A stretch of 64,000 nucleotides of DNA from Moorella sp. Hama-1 (GTDB lineage: Bacteria > Bacillota > DSM-521 > Neomoorellales > Neomoorellaceae): assembly GCF_023734095.1 (NCBI RefSeq), contig NZ_AP024620.1:864501-928500 (forward strand), in the 5' to 3' direction. Position numbers and translations under genes: made by a program. The number at the start of each line of letters is the position of its first letter. Position 1 is the first letter of the stretch. Positions 1-8,149 of the stretch are shown here, piece by piece. The notes beneath the pieces are model-generated. The model searched no databases and was not told the DNA's origin. It saw only the letters and a program-made list of their open reading frames with translations.

Positions 1-630
1 GGGCGCCACGGTGGGGTTATCGCCGTGGAGGAGGTCCTTGACGGTCTCTTCCACCGCCGACTCGCCCATGCCGGTAATCTTCAGCGCCCGGGAAAAGATG
101 ACCTCCCGCCGGGCGCCGTAGGGTTCCAGCAAGGGTAACAGCCGGTCCGTTACCATGGGCTCGAACTCCCGCGGCGGCCCCGGCAGCAGGGCATAGACCT
201 TGCCCCCGTGTTCCAGGAAGACCCCGGCCGCCGTACCGTAGGGGTTATCCAGGGCCCGGGCCCCGGCCGGGAGGAGGGCCTGCTTCAAGTTGTTGCTCGT
301 CATGGGGCGCCGGCGGGCCGTGAAGTAACGGGTAATGTTTTCCCGGGCCGCCGGGTCTTCCACCAGGGGCAGGTCCAGGGTTGCGGCCAGGGCTTCCCGG
401 GAAAGGTCGTCTTCCGTCGGCCCCAGGCCGCCGCTGACGATGATCAGGTCCGCCCGCCGGCGGGCATTGTCGATGGCTTCCCGGATGCGTTCCAGGTTAT
501 CGCCGATTACTACCTGGCGGTAGAGGTTGATGCCGGCAGCGGCCAGTTCCCGGCCCAGGAAAGCGGCGTTGGTATTGACGATCTGGCCGAGGAGCATCTC
601 CGTGCCGGTAAAGATGGCTTCAGCTTGCAA
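1..630 (-). CDS. cinA: CinA-family protein (competence/damage-inducible, NMN amidase family), 3' part missing
   Basis: Reading the minus strand from 630 gives an uninterrupted 210-codon frame that leaves the window at base 1. It opens TTG-CAA-GCT-GAA with GAAGG just upstream. The protein begins MQAEAIFTGTEMLLG, and has VNTNAAFLGRELAAAGI and the nucleotide-pocket motif VSGGLGPTEDD, the signature of the MoeA/MoaB-like N-terminal domain of CinA. CinA-family proteins hydrolyse ADP-ribose and/or deamidate nicotinamide mononucleotide for pyridine-nucleotide salvage (family knowledge). The C-terminal amidase domain would lie outside the window. The start falls at the edge of a dispersed repeat (650-900). 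The identity is clear; only the extent is unknown. Confidence 0.93.
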   Translation of the reverse strand, partial: MQAEAIFTGTEMLLGQIVNTNAAFLGRELAAAGINLYRQVVIGDNLERIREAIDNARRRADLIIVSGGLGPTEDDLSREALAATLDLPLVEDPAARENITRYFTARRRPMTSNNLKQALLPAGARALDNPYGTAAGVFLEHGGKVYALLPGPPREFEPMVTDRLLPLLEPYGARREVIFSRALKITGMGESAVEETVKDLLHGDNPTVAP

Positions 631-649
631 GGTAAACACCTTCTTTAAA

Positions 650-900
650 AATAGTGTTCTACCTAAATGTTTATTGCTGGGTAAAGCTTCTTGCGGGCTG
701 GAGGTACAGGCTCCGGGCTCCGGTGGTTCTCGGCTAACAAACTTGGCGCTCAGCCTTGCCGTGCACCGCCGCCTCGCTACGGCTTCGCTGAGTTTGCTAA
801 CGCCTCGAACCAAGTCGCCCTTCGCCTGTATTCTCCAGCCCCTGCTAAGCCTGCATTTTAGCAGTTCGCTGGTGGAGGCTTGCCCCCATGAGGGGATCAT
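650..900 (-). repeat. Dispersed repeat family 1, copy A
   Basis: Read on the minus strand this stretch shares long blocks with 60417-60790: GGCGACTTGGTTCGAGGCG, AAACTCAGCGAAGCCG, GAGCGCCAAGTTTG and GAGAACCACCGGAGCCCGGA, in the same order. Copy A lacks about 90 bp that copy B has in the middle. It sits between the small membrane-protein gene and cinA and ends just before the cinA ribosome-binding site. No coding frame in it looks real. Confidence 0.85.
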
Positions 901-908
901 CCCCAAAA

Positions 909-934
909 ATGAAAAGCGCCTTTCAGGTGGCGCT
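909..934 (-). terminator. Rho-independent terminator of the small membrane-protein gene
   Basis: On the minus strand AGCGCC and GGCGCT pair around an 8-nt loop and are followed by TTTTCATTTTT. It begins at the stop codon of the 934-1089 gene. Confidence 0.7.
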
Positions 935-1089
935 CAGTGGGCGGTTTCCGCTGCGGTAGTAGTAGCGGCGGGCTCGTGACCCCCGTGTTCTCCCCCTCCC
1001 AGGCTGTTTACAGCCGTCACCAGAAGCCCCAGGACCAGCCAGCCGGCGATAAAAAGGACTAACTTCCATTTCTTCATTTTTTGCACCAT
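934..1089 (-). CDS. Small single-pass membrane protein
   Basis: A 51-residue frame, MVQKMKKWKLVLFIAGWLVL then GLLVTAV and a short Gly/His/Glu tail ending in an Ala/Thr run. GGAGAAAGG precedes it. ATG 1089, GTG 1086 and ATG 1077 are in frame; the spacing favours GTG or the second ATG. Lys residues followed by about 18 hydrophobic residues predict one N-terminal membrane segment or an uncleaved signal, with a short outward tail. It has its own terminator immediately downstream. The overlapping 66-aa frame at 923-1123 is a shadow. I do not recognise a family; the function is unknown. Confidence 0.6.
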   Translation of the reverse strand: MVQKMKKWKLVLFIAGWLVLGLLVTAVNSLGGGEHGGHEPAATTTAAETAH

Positions 1090-1520
1090 CCTTTCTCCAG
1101 GGATTTGGAAGACATTTTTGCACGGGTTACGGACCCTGACTTGCTACCGTCTCTGGCAGCAGTTCCCGGTGGACTATGATTTGACCAGCCAGGTTATGCT
1201 CTAAATTACACGCTGAAATTTGATTCCAGCTATACCGGGTTAGGTTTAAACGAATATTTTCCCATTTAGTATACCAGAGGCTTTTACCGGTTGCAATGGT
1301 CGCAAGGGGGCTATATAATGCTAATTGAGCAAAATCTTCGGTACCGGAAGGGCTTTCTCCGGCGGGCACTATGACCCGGCCCGAACGACTACGGGATAAA
1401 CCGCAGCCTGGCAGGAAGGGCCGATTTCTTATCTTTTTCTCAGGTTGCCTTCATCTAAATTTCAACTTCTTATTTTATAATACCCTCAAAAGCAAGAGTA
1501 AAGGATTGGAGGTATGAAAC
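1090..1520. other. Intergenic region between the small membrane protein and htrA
   Basis: It holds a TATAAT hexamer at 1476-1481, 40 bp before the htrA start, without a convincing -35 box at 16-18 bp, and GGAGGT at 1507-1512 as the htrA ribosome-binding site. An 80-codon minus frame (1127-1369) has no ribosome-binding site and no recognisable motif, and is not called. Confidence 0.5.
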
Positions 1521-2684
1521 ATGTGGCTTCGAGCAGGACGAGCAAAGATTTCTGTACTGGCGGTCTTATTAGTCTTTCTGGCCGGGGTGGCGGTGACGGC
1601 AGGCTTCTACCATGTCACCGGTGCAGCGGCCGGTGCGCCGCAGGCTTACCAGAATGCCGTGGGTACAGCCCAGCCGGCTTCGGCCAGCATCCCGCCGGGC
1701 CTGGGGCCGGAGACCATTGCTGATATCGTTGAAAAAACCGGCCCGGCGGTGGTGCGTATCGATACGGTGACGGAGACCCCGGCCGCCAACAGCCCCTTTA
1801 ATGACCCCTTCTTCCGGCAGTTCTTCGGCGACCAGTTTAACAGCGGCCCCCAGGTCCAACGGGCCCTGGGCTCGGGCTTTATCATCTCTAGCGACGGTTA
1901 TATCCTGACCAACGAGCACGTCGTTGACGGTGCCAAACAGGTCAAGGTGACCATTGTCGGCTTCGACAAACCCCTGAACGCCATGGTGGTCGGTGCTGAC
2001 AGTTCCCTGGACCTGGCGATTGTGAAGGTCGATGCGGGTAAGCCCCTGCCTTTCCTGGCCCTGGGTGATGTCAACCAGGTGCGAGTCGGTGACTGGGCCA
2101 TTGCCATCGGTAACCCCGACGGCCTGGATCATACTGTTACCGTGGGTGTCATTAGCGCCAAGGGGCGGCCCATCGACGTCCAGAACCGCCACTACGAGAA
2201 CCTTTTGCAGACGGACGCCTCCATTAACCCGGGCAACAGCGGCGGCCCCCTGTTGAACCTCAAGGGTGAAGTCATCGGCATCAATACCGCAGTCAACGCC
2301 GGCGCCCAGGGAATCGGTTTCGCCATTCCCAGCAGCACCGTGCAGCCGGTTCTCAAAGACCTGATGACCAAGGGAAAAATCACCAGGCCCTGGCTGGGAG
2401 TAGCCCTGCAGCAGGTAACCCCCGACGTAGCCGACATCCTGGGCCTGCAGAGCCAGGAAGGCGCCATCGTCGCCCAGGTGGTGAATGGCAGCCCGGCGGC
2501 CAAGGCGGGCCTGCAGAAATACGACGTCATCCTCCAGATGGACGGTCAGCCGGTGAAGGATCCCAATGACCTGGTGGCCAAAGTTCAGGCCATGAAGGTC
2601 GGCCAGCAGGTGCAGCTCCAGGTCTTCCGCCGCGGCCAGACCTTGAATATCAATCTTGTCCTGGGGGAAAAACCGGCCCAATAG
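1521..2684 (+). CDS. HtrA/DegP-type membrane-anchored serine protease with PDZ domain
   Basis: 387 residues. An N-terminal membrane anchor (about residues 10-29) is followed by a linker, a trypsin-like domain with the catalytic triad His133 (NEHVVDGA), Asp164 (SSLDLAIV) and Ser240 (NPGNSGGPL), and a C-terminal PDZ domain (about 285-380, with GSPAAKAGLQKYDVI). This is the usual single-PDZ layout of Gram-positive HtrA, which degrades misfolded proteins outside the membrane. ATG 1521 is chosen because GGAGGT lies 8 nt upstream; an in-frame-shifted ATG at 1514 is too close to it. It looks monocistronic. The neighbours give no specific substrate. HtrA, HtrB and YyxA paralogues cannot be told apart here. 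Confidence 0.93.
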   Translation: MWLRAGRAKISVLAVLLVFLAGVAVTAGFYHVTGAAAGAPQAYQNAVGTAQPASASIPPGLGPETIADIVEKTGPAVVRIDTVTETPAANSPFNDPFFRQFFGDQFNSGPQVQRALGSGFIISSDGYILTNEHVVDGAKQVKVTIVGFDKPLNAMVVGADSSLDLAIVKVDAGKPLPFLALGDVNQVRVGDWAIAIGNPDGLDHTVTVGVISAKGRPIDVQNRHYENLLQTDASINPGNSGGPLLNLKGEVIGINTAVNAGAQGIGFAIPSSTVQPVLKDLMTKGKITRPWLGVALQQVTPDVADILGLQSQEGAIVAQVVNGSPAAKAGLQKYDVILQMDGQPVKDPNDLVAKVQAMKVGQQVQLQVFRRGQTLNINLVLGEKPAQ

Positions 2685-2900
2685 ATGCGGGTAGCGTTTA
2701 GCGCCGCGGCAGCCCGACCTTAGCGGTTGTACATGGCGGCCTGAGCGCCTCTGCTAAAAAAGCAGGGCCAACAGGGAGAGGGTAAAGCGCTCTCTGGGCA
2801 GGAAGCTTCGCGACAGGGGCTGATAAAGGCTTATTGAGTAAAGGTTAACGTTTATCATCGCGGCTAGCTGAGTATAACAGTTAGAAGAGGTAATTACGAG

Positions 2901-2930
2901 TTCCGGGGGTTGCTCCCCCGGAATTTTTTT
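2901..2930 (+). terminator. Strong intrinsic terminator
   Basis: TTCCGGGGG and CCCCCGGAA pair perfectly around TTGCT, followed by eight T. It lies 216 bp after the htrA stop; nothing coding is seen in 2685-2900, nor in the rest of the gap up to the permease stop at 3063. Confidence 0.85.
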
Positions 2931-3062
2931 TGCCCTGGTTCCCTGCGGTTTTACTGCCCCCATAGGCGCCCGTTTTTTATCCGGGCGACCTGGCCCGGTG
3001 ACGCCCAGGTGTCTATAACAAACCTGATCCACCGCCGTCAGGAGGCTTTAAACCACTGCCAC

Positions 3063-4589
3063 CTACTTCCGCCACCATGGCCGGAGCAGGCGCAAGAAGG
3101 CCGGCGCCGGGGCCGGCAGCCTGAAGGGGAAGGGCCTCCGGGCCGGGCCGGGCATCCCCAGGGGCGAGGGCCGGAAAGCCGGGCGGGGTGCGGCTGTTTC
3201 CTCCGGCTCCCGGCGCGCCAGGGCACTGTGGTGGCGGCCGTAGGCGAAGTAGACCACCAGGCCCAGGGCTACCCAGACACCGAAACGAATCCAGGTCAGG
3301 ATGGGCAGGTTAAAAAAGAGGTACAGGGCAAAGGCCATGGCCAGCAGGGGCGTCCAGGGCATCAGGGGCACTTTAAAAGGCCGCTTCAGGTCCGGCTGAC
3401 GGCGCCTTAAAACAAGGACCCCCACCGAAACGGTAAAAAAGGCCGTCAGGGTGCCGACATTGGCCAGTTCCGCAATTATGTCTACCGGCAAAAACCCACC
3501 CACCAGGGCCACGAAGGCGCCGACGATAATGGTCGTCAGCCAGGGAGTCTTAAAACGGGGGTGGACTTTGGTAAAAAGGGGCGGCAGCAGGCCGTCGCGG
3601 CCCATGGCCATGAAGACCCGGCTTTGGGCGAAGATGGTCACCAGCAGCACGCTGGTCAGGCCGGCCAGAGCGCCGACGCCCACGATGAGGGACGCTCCCC
3701 GGACGCCGGCAGCCAGCAGGCCGGTAGTCACCGGGGAGGGGGTATTGAGATTAGCATAGCGGGTCAAACCAGTCAGAACCAAGGTAACGGCTACATATAA
3801 TATAGTAGCTATGGCCAGGGAGCCGATGATCCCCCGGGGCAGGTCCCGGGCCGGCTCGCGGACCTCTTCAGCAGCAGTGGCCACGGCGTCAAAGCCGATG
3901 TAGGCGAAGAAGATAATAGCCGCCCCGTGCACCACCCCGCTAACACCAAAGGGCAGGAAGGGGTGCCAGTTGGCCGGGTTAACCCGGGGAATCCCTAAGG
4001 CCAGGAAGGCCAGGATCACCAGCAGCTTCACCCCAACAATAATCTTATTGGTCCGGGCGCTGGTGGTGGTACCGACGAGGGCTACGCCGGTCATGACGGC
4101 GGTAATCAAGATGGCCGGCAGGTTCACCAGGCCGCCGCCCAGGGGCGAAGTAACCAGGGACTGGGGCAGGGCAATGCCGATGGAGGCCAGCATGTCGGTG
4201 ACGTAACCGCTCCAGCCCACGGCCACGGCCCCCGAGGCCACCAGGTACTCCAGCACCAGGTTCCAACCGACGAGCCAGGCGACGATCTCTCCCAGGGAGG
4301 CATAGGCGTAGGTATAGGCACTCCCGGCCACCGGGATCGCGGCCGCCATCTCGGCGTAGACCAGGGCCGCCAGGCCGGCGGCCAGGCCGGAGAGGAGAAA
4401 GGAGAATACCAGGGCCGGGCCGGCGTAATTGGCGGCGGCCACTCCCGTCAGGACAAAGATGCCGGAGCCGATAATCGCCCCTACGCCCAGGGCGATTAGT
4501 TCCGGGGTGCCGATGCTGCGCTTGAGGCCTTGATTATCCTGGGCCTCCTGCTTTAAATCTTCGATTCTCTGGGTGCGCCAGATGCCCAC
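3063..4589 (-). CDS. APC-family amino acid permease (cationic amino acid transporter type)
   Basis: About 508 residues with roughly 12-13 hydrophobic segments. The N-terminal half has the APC hallmark IALGVGAIIGSGIFVLTG (first broken helix of the LeuT-like fold), then FSFLLSGLAAGLAALVYAEM and a YASLGE segment. Proteins of this type (YfnA/CAT group) import amino acids with protons. GTG 4589 is preferred over ATG 4598, because GGAGG is 10 nt from the former and only 1 nt from the latter. The C-terminus is a Pro/Arg/Ala-rich tail (last 45 residues) beyond the final membrane segment. The gene is transcribed against its neighbours. The substrate cannot be fixed from sequence. Confidence 0.9.
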   Translation of the reverse strand: MGIWRTQRIEDLKQEAQDNQGLKRSIGTPELIALGVGAIIGSGIFVLTGVAAANYAGPALVFSFLLSGLAAGLAALVYAEMAAAIPVAGSAYTYAYASLGEIVAWLVGWNLVLEYLVASGAVAVGWSGYVTDMLASIGIALPQSLVTSPLGGGLVNLPAILITAVMTGVALVGTTTSARTNKIIVGVKLLVILAFLALGIPRVNPANWHPFLPFGVSGVVHGAAIIFFAYIGFDAVATAAEEVREPARDLPRGIIGSLAIATILYVAVTLVLTGLTRYANLNTPSPVTTGLLAAGVRGASLIVGVGALAGLTSVLLVTIFAQSRVFMAMGRDGLLPPLFTKVHPRFKTPWLTTIIVGAFVALVGGFLPVDIIAELANVGTLTAFFTVSVGVLVLRRRQPDLKRPFKVPLMPWTPLLAMAFALYLFFNLPILTWIRFGVWVALGLVVYFAYGRHHSALARREPEETAAPRPAFRPSPLGMPGPARRPFPFRLPAPAPAFLRLLRPWWRK

Positions 4590-4766
4590 GGTTATCATGC
4601 CTCCGGAATGAGAAGTGGCCTCAGGTTGTTTTTATTATGCGCCTGGCGAAGACGCCTATACGTATTTCTAATTACCGCCGCATCGTGGCTATAAGTAAAA
4701 CCCAGGCTGACTTTTAACCCCTCCAGCAGGAGAAAGGAGTAGACTGTCGAAATAAAGGGCGAGGCG

Positions 4767-6776
4767 GTGAAGCCTTTGCCCAAAAGAATCCTGGGGCTGG
4801 TAATCTTAAGCCTCAGCATCATAGCCCTGTTCGCCAACCTGCGGGCCTCCCTCCGGGCCGATCCGGAGCCGGTCAGGACCCCATTGGACGCCACCTTTAA
4901 ACAAATAGTCCTGGACGCGCCGCCTTTGGAAGCCGCGGGCCAAATAATGGTTTCCGCCGGGGACTTTTTACCCCTGGCCGGCGGCAGTGCTGACTGGTAC
5001 CAGGGTCGCGGCGTCCTCCGGGGTAACGTGAGTGCGGCCATCATCGTCGGCAGCCGGGAGGCCACCGTTGCTGGTAAGCCCCGGCGGCTGGCGGCAGCTC
5101 CTTTCCTGGTAGGAGATAAGCTCTATATTCCCCTCCAGCTGGCCCTGGAGGTCCTGGGTACGCCGGCCGGCGGTGGGGGTAACGGCAATACAGGCAACGG
5201 TACTGCAGGCAGCGGTGCCGGGATTTCTTCCGGGCGCAACGCCAGCGGAGCTGGCTCGACCGGCAGCGGTTCCAACGCGGCGAGCGACGCCCGTAAAGGC
5301 CCTGGGGCTGGCTCGACCGGCGCCGCCCGGGATGGCCCGGGCCCTGACACTTTCCCTGGCGAGAGGGGTCCCGGTACTACTCTGGCCGCCGGGAGGGCCA
5401 TAGTTCCCGGTGCCGCCAGCGTTATCGTACCCGGCGGGGAAGGGGGGACCGGGTCCGGCCCCCAGTCCTTCGACCTGTCTCTACCTCCTATCCAGGCCAG
5501 CAGCGGTTTCCACTTTCGTTACCACCCGGTTTATGATATCCAGGCCAGGTACGACCCGGATGGGGGCGTGATCCAGGGGGAACTCCTCCTGGCCTACCAG
5601 AATCCTTATCCAACCCCTTTACGCCGGCTCTATTTCAACCTCCCGGCCAACGCCCCCTTTGGCAACGGCGCCGCCACAACGGTTACCCGGGTGGTGGTCA
5701 ACAACCGGCCGGTGGCCGTACGCCTGCAGGACGGCCAGCTGGAGGTGTCCTTGCCCCGGGTCCTGGCCCCCCGGGAGACCCTTTCCCTGGCTCTATCCTT
5801 TAAAACTACGGTGCCGCCGGGAAATACCCGCCTGGGCCGGGCCGGGGACTTAAGCCAGGTGGCCGGGTGGTACCCTATACTGGCCCCCGGGAACGGCGAT
5901 ACCCGGGCTGGTGTGGCCGGCACACCCTACGGCGACCCCTATTTCGCCGACGCGGCCTACTACCGGGTGCGCCTCTCCCTGCCCCCTGGCTACCAGGTCC
6001 TGGCCAGCTCCCGCCTTACCGGGCGCCAGGAACGGGGGGAGTGGACGGTTTGGTCCTTTAACAGCGAACAGCCGGTACGGGAGTTCGCCTTTACCGCCGC
6101 CCCAGACTGGCGCTTCACCACCTGCCAGGCGGGGGCGGTCCAGCTGGTGGCCGCAGACCGGGGCGAGGCGGCAGGGGCGGCCCTGGAGGTCGCCAGCCAG
6201 GCCCTGGAATTCTTCCAGGAGATCTACGGTCCCTACCCCTACAGCTACCTGCACCTGGCCTTTGTCCCCCTGGATAACCTGGCGGGCATGGAATACCCGG
6301 GCCTGATCCTCCTGAGTAACCGCAAACCCTACAGCCCGGCCGTGGTCATCCACGAGATAGCCCACCAGTGGTGGTACAACCTGGTAGGCAATGATACCCG
6401 CCAGGCCGCCTGGATCGACGAAGGCCTGGCCGAATACAGCACCCTGCTCTTTTACCGGCGCTACGACCCGGGCCTCTACCAGGCTAAACTGGCCGAAATT
6501 ACCCGGCTGGCCGCCGGCAGCAGCGACCCCATCAACCTGCCCCTGGAGGAATACGGCAGCGAGCAGGCCTACCGCCGGGCCGTTTACAACCGCGGCGCAG
6601 CCTTCTGGCTCAGCCTGGAAAGTGCCGCCGGGGAAGAGCCTTTAAGGAAGGCCCTGGCCTTTGTCCAGAGTTATTACCGGTACGAGATTGTCCCGCCCCG
6701 CTCCCTGTTAATCGCCCTTACATACTACGGTAAAATAGATTCCAACATTTTTAGCCCTTTTTTGCGGAACAATTAG
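4767..6776 (+). CDS. M1-type (gluzincin) metallopeptidase with stalk-like N-terminal domain
   Basis: 669 residues from GTG 4767. A signal/anchor (about 7-28) is followed by a region resembling the copper-amine-oxidase N-terminal 'stalk' domain (about 40-128), a Gly/Ala/Ser-rich low-complexity linker (about 130-232), then an M1-like beta domain and catalytic domain. The zinc site His529-Glu530-x-x-His533 (HEIAHQWWYN) and the distal Glu552 (WIDEGLAEY) have the 18-residue spacing of M1 peptidases. NLAGMEYPGLIL corresponds to the GxMEN-type exopeptidase motif, with EYP in place of EN. It is therefore probably an exported peptidase with altered N-terminus recognition. The next gene follows after 50 bp. 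Substrate unknown. Confidence 0.85.
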   Translation: MKPLPKRILGLVILSLSIIALFANLRASLRADPEPVRTPLDATFKQIVLDAPPLEAAGQIMVSAGDFLPLAGGSADWYQGRGVLRGNVSAAIIVGSREATVAGKPRRLAAAPFLVGDKLYIPLQLALEVLGTPAGGGGNGNTGNGTAGSGAGISSGRNASGAGSTGSGSNAASDARKGPGAGSTGAARDGPGPDTFPGERGPGTTLAAGRAIVPGAASVIVPGGEGGTGSGPQSFDLSLPPIQASSGFHFRYHPVYDIQARYDPDGGVIQGELLLAYQNPYPTPLRRLYFNLPANAPFGNGAATTVTRVVVNNRPVAVRLQDGQLEVSLPRVLAPRETLSLALSFKTTVPPGNTRLGRAGDLSQVAGWYPILAPGNGDTRAGVAGTPYGDPYFADAAYYRVRLSLPPGYQVLASSRLTGRQERGEWTVWSFNSEQPVREFAFTAAPDWRFTTCQAGAVQLVAADRGEAAGAALEVASQALEFFQEIYGPYPYSYLHLAFVPLDNLAGMEYPGLILLSNRKPYSPAVVIHEIAHQWWYNLVGNDTRQAAWIDEGLAEYSTLLFYRRYDPGLYQAKLAEITRLAAGSSDPINLPLEEYGSEQAYRRAVYNRGAAFWLSLESAAGEEPLRKALAFVQSYYRYEIVPPRSLLIALTYYGKIDSNIFSPFLRNN

Positions 6777-6826
6777 CGTTGGCTTGCGTCTAATATAAAT
6801 GGAAGAATAAAAAGGGGCGACCGGGA

Positions 6827-7852
6827 ATGAGCCAGGTGGTTAAGTACGTGGTAGAGTGCTGGGCCTGGGGGTCCAGGGTGATCAGGCAACCCTGGCGGCC
6901 GGATTGGCCGGCGCTAATCCTGCGCCTGGAGCAATTAGCGGCCCTGGCGGGGCTCATCGCCGTCATCCTGACTGCCGGTGGCGACAGCCTGGCCCGGCCG
7001 GCCGGCAACTACCACGCTCCCCATGGCAGTTATCGCTTGCCAGGAAGCTACCTGGCGACCGAGGCGTCGCCGTCAGATACAATCGCATCCGTCGCGCCGG
7101 TGGCAATCAAACCTGGTGCTCAGGCTTTCCCGCCGTCCACCCCGAACGACCAGCATCCTGCTGAAGAGCCAGGGGGTAGCGCTACGCCCGGGGCGGCCCC
7201 ACCCTACCAGGCCCAACCGGCAACTGACCCTCAGCCCCAGCAGAACCTCCAGCCCCTGCGCCAGGTGGCTGGGGCCGGTCACCGGGTGGCCATTACCTTT
7301 GACGATGGACCCTTCCCGGCCTGGACGGAGCGTTACCTGAAGGTCCTGGCGGCCATGGGAACCCGGGCCACCTTCTTTATGGTCGGTAGCCAGGCCGCGG
7401 CCCACCCGGATCTGGTTAAAGCCGTCCTGGCCGGCAACAACGAAGTAGCCAGCCACTCCTGGCGCCACGCCAACCTGGGCAAGGTCTCCCGGGAAGCGGC
7501 CCGGGATGATTTAAACCAGGCCGCCACCGCCCTGGCCGGGATCACCGGCCAGCCGGTCAAGTATTTCCGGCCTCCCTACGGCGCCATGGGGCCCAACCTC
7601 CTGGCTGCGGCCGGCGATTTGCATGAGCGGACCGTCACCTGGAGCGTCGATCCCCGGGACTGGTCTAACCCTGGCCCGTCAGCGGTTATCAAGCGGGTCC
7701 TGGCCAATGTCCACGACGGCAGCATTATCCTCCTCCACGAGGCTCATCCCGGCACCCTGATCGCCCTGCCTGAATTGATTAAAGACCTGCGGGAGCGGGG
7801 CTACGAACTGGTGACGGTGTCGGAACTCATCGCCGCCGGGGAACGAAAATAA
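6827..7852 (+). CDS. Polysaccharide deacetylase (NodB/CE4 family), membrane-anchored
   Basis: 341 residues. A hydrophobic segment at about 28-50 anchors it or directs export; a Pro/Gln/Ala-rich linker precedes the NodB domain (about 145-341). The metal-dependent deacetylase motifs are present: TFDDGP (Asp159, Asp160), HSWRH (His210, His214), RPPYGAM, WSVDPRDW and ILLHEAH. CE4 enzymes remove acetyl groups from peptidoglycan GlcNAc or MurNAc or from chitin-like polymers. The predicted extracellular location suggests cell-wall modification (inference). The ATG at 6827 has only a weak purine-rich site; AAAAGGGGCGACC lies upstream. Confidence 0.9.
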   Translation: MSQVVKYVVECWAWGSRVIRQPWRPDWPALILRLEQLAALAGLIAVILTAGGDSLARPAGNYHAPHGSYRLPGSYLATEASPSDTIASVAPVAIKPGAQAFPPSTPNDQHPAEEPGGSATPGAAPPYQAQPATDPQPQQNLQPLRQVAGAGHRVAITFDDGPFPAWTERYLKVLAAMGTRATFFMVGSQAAAHPDLVKAVLAGNNEVASHSWRHANLGKVSREAARDDLNQAATALAGITGQPVKYFRPPYGAMGPNLLAAAGDLHERTVTWSVDPRDWSNPGPSAVIKRVLANVHDGSIILLHEAHPGTLIALPELIKDLRERGYELVTVSELIAAGERK

Positions 7853-7854
7853 TT

Positions 7855-7930
7855 AAATTAGGAACTGGCTTTAGGCCAGTTCCTACCATTCTCCCGCATC
7901 TCGCCTCCTACCTCCAATTTCTTCCCTTTC
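7855..7930 (+). repeat. Dispersed repeat family 2, divergent copy (hairpin plus pyrimidine-rich tail)
   Basis: GGAACTGGC and GCCAGTTCC pair around a short loop just after the deacetylase stop, followed by a tail rich in CCTCC/CATCTC/TTCTTCCC. The same hairpin arms occur at 59279-59300 in flhB, and the layout matches 53785-53860 and 18508-18585. It may also serve as the deacetylase transcript terminator, though no T-run follows. Confidence 0.55.
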
Positions 7931-7944
7931 TTCCCTGGTATATC

Positions 7945-7974
7945 TTGCATATCCTCCCCCTCCTGCGGTATAAT
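7945..7974 (+). promoter_or_regulatory. Sigma-A-type promoter for the receptor gene
   Basis: TTGCAT (7945-7950) and TATAAT (7969-7974) are 18 bp apart, placing the start near 7981, just upstream of the riboswitch. Confidence 0.7.
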
Positions 7975-8002
7975 TAAGGCGAAAAAAGGCAAATTTCCCC
8001 GA

Positions 8003-8083
8003 AAGGGCAAACCTGCTGAAAGGCAGGGGCGCAAAACTAGAGGGTCTAAAGCCCCGGACGGGGGCCAGGACAGCCAGTTACCA
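8003..8083 (+). promoter_or_regulatory. Cyclic di-GMP class I (GEMM-I) riboswitch
   Basis: The segment carries the GEMM-I signature in order: GGGCAAACC, a stem capped by a GAAA tetraloop, GGCGCAAA, the tetraloop-receptor strand GTCTAAA, a second GC-rich stem, then AGGACAGCC and GTTACC closing P1. This lines up element by element with the well-studied Vibrio aptamer. It sits between a promoter and an intrinsic terminator, ahead of a chemoreceptor gene, a common target of this class. Confidence 0.88.
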
Positions 8084-8093
8084 CGGGTGGAAC

Positions 8094-8119
8094 GGCTACC
8101 CACCAGGTAGCCCTTTTTA
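8094..8119 (+). terminator. Terminator forming the riboswitch expression platform
   Basis: GGCTACC and GGTAGCC pair around a 5-nt loop and run into CTTTTTATATTTTG. It starts 11 nt after the aptamer, so ligand binding could decide whether it forms. The direction of control cannot be decided by eye. Confidence 0.8.
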
Positions 8120-8149
8120 TATTTTGTCCAAACCGGAGGAGGGGTTTTT

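Noticed and set aside
923-1123. 66-codon minus frame
   Set aside because: Out of phase with the better 51-codon membrane-protein frame that has a ribosome-binding site and terminator.
1127-1369. 80-codon minus frame upstream of htrA
   Set aside because: No ribosome-binding site, no motif, lies in the promoter region.
1569-2681. 370-codon open frame antisense to htrA
   Set aside because: High-GC shadow; the plus strand has a complete HtrA with triad, and the antisense protein has no motif.
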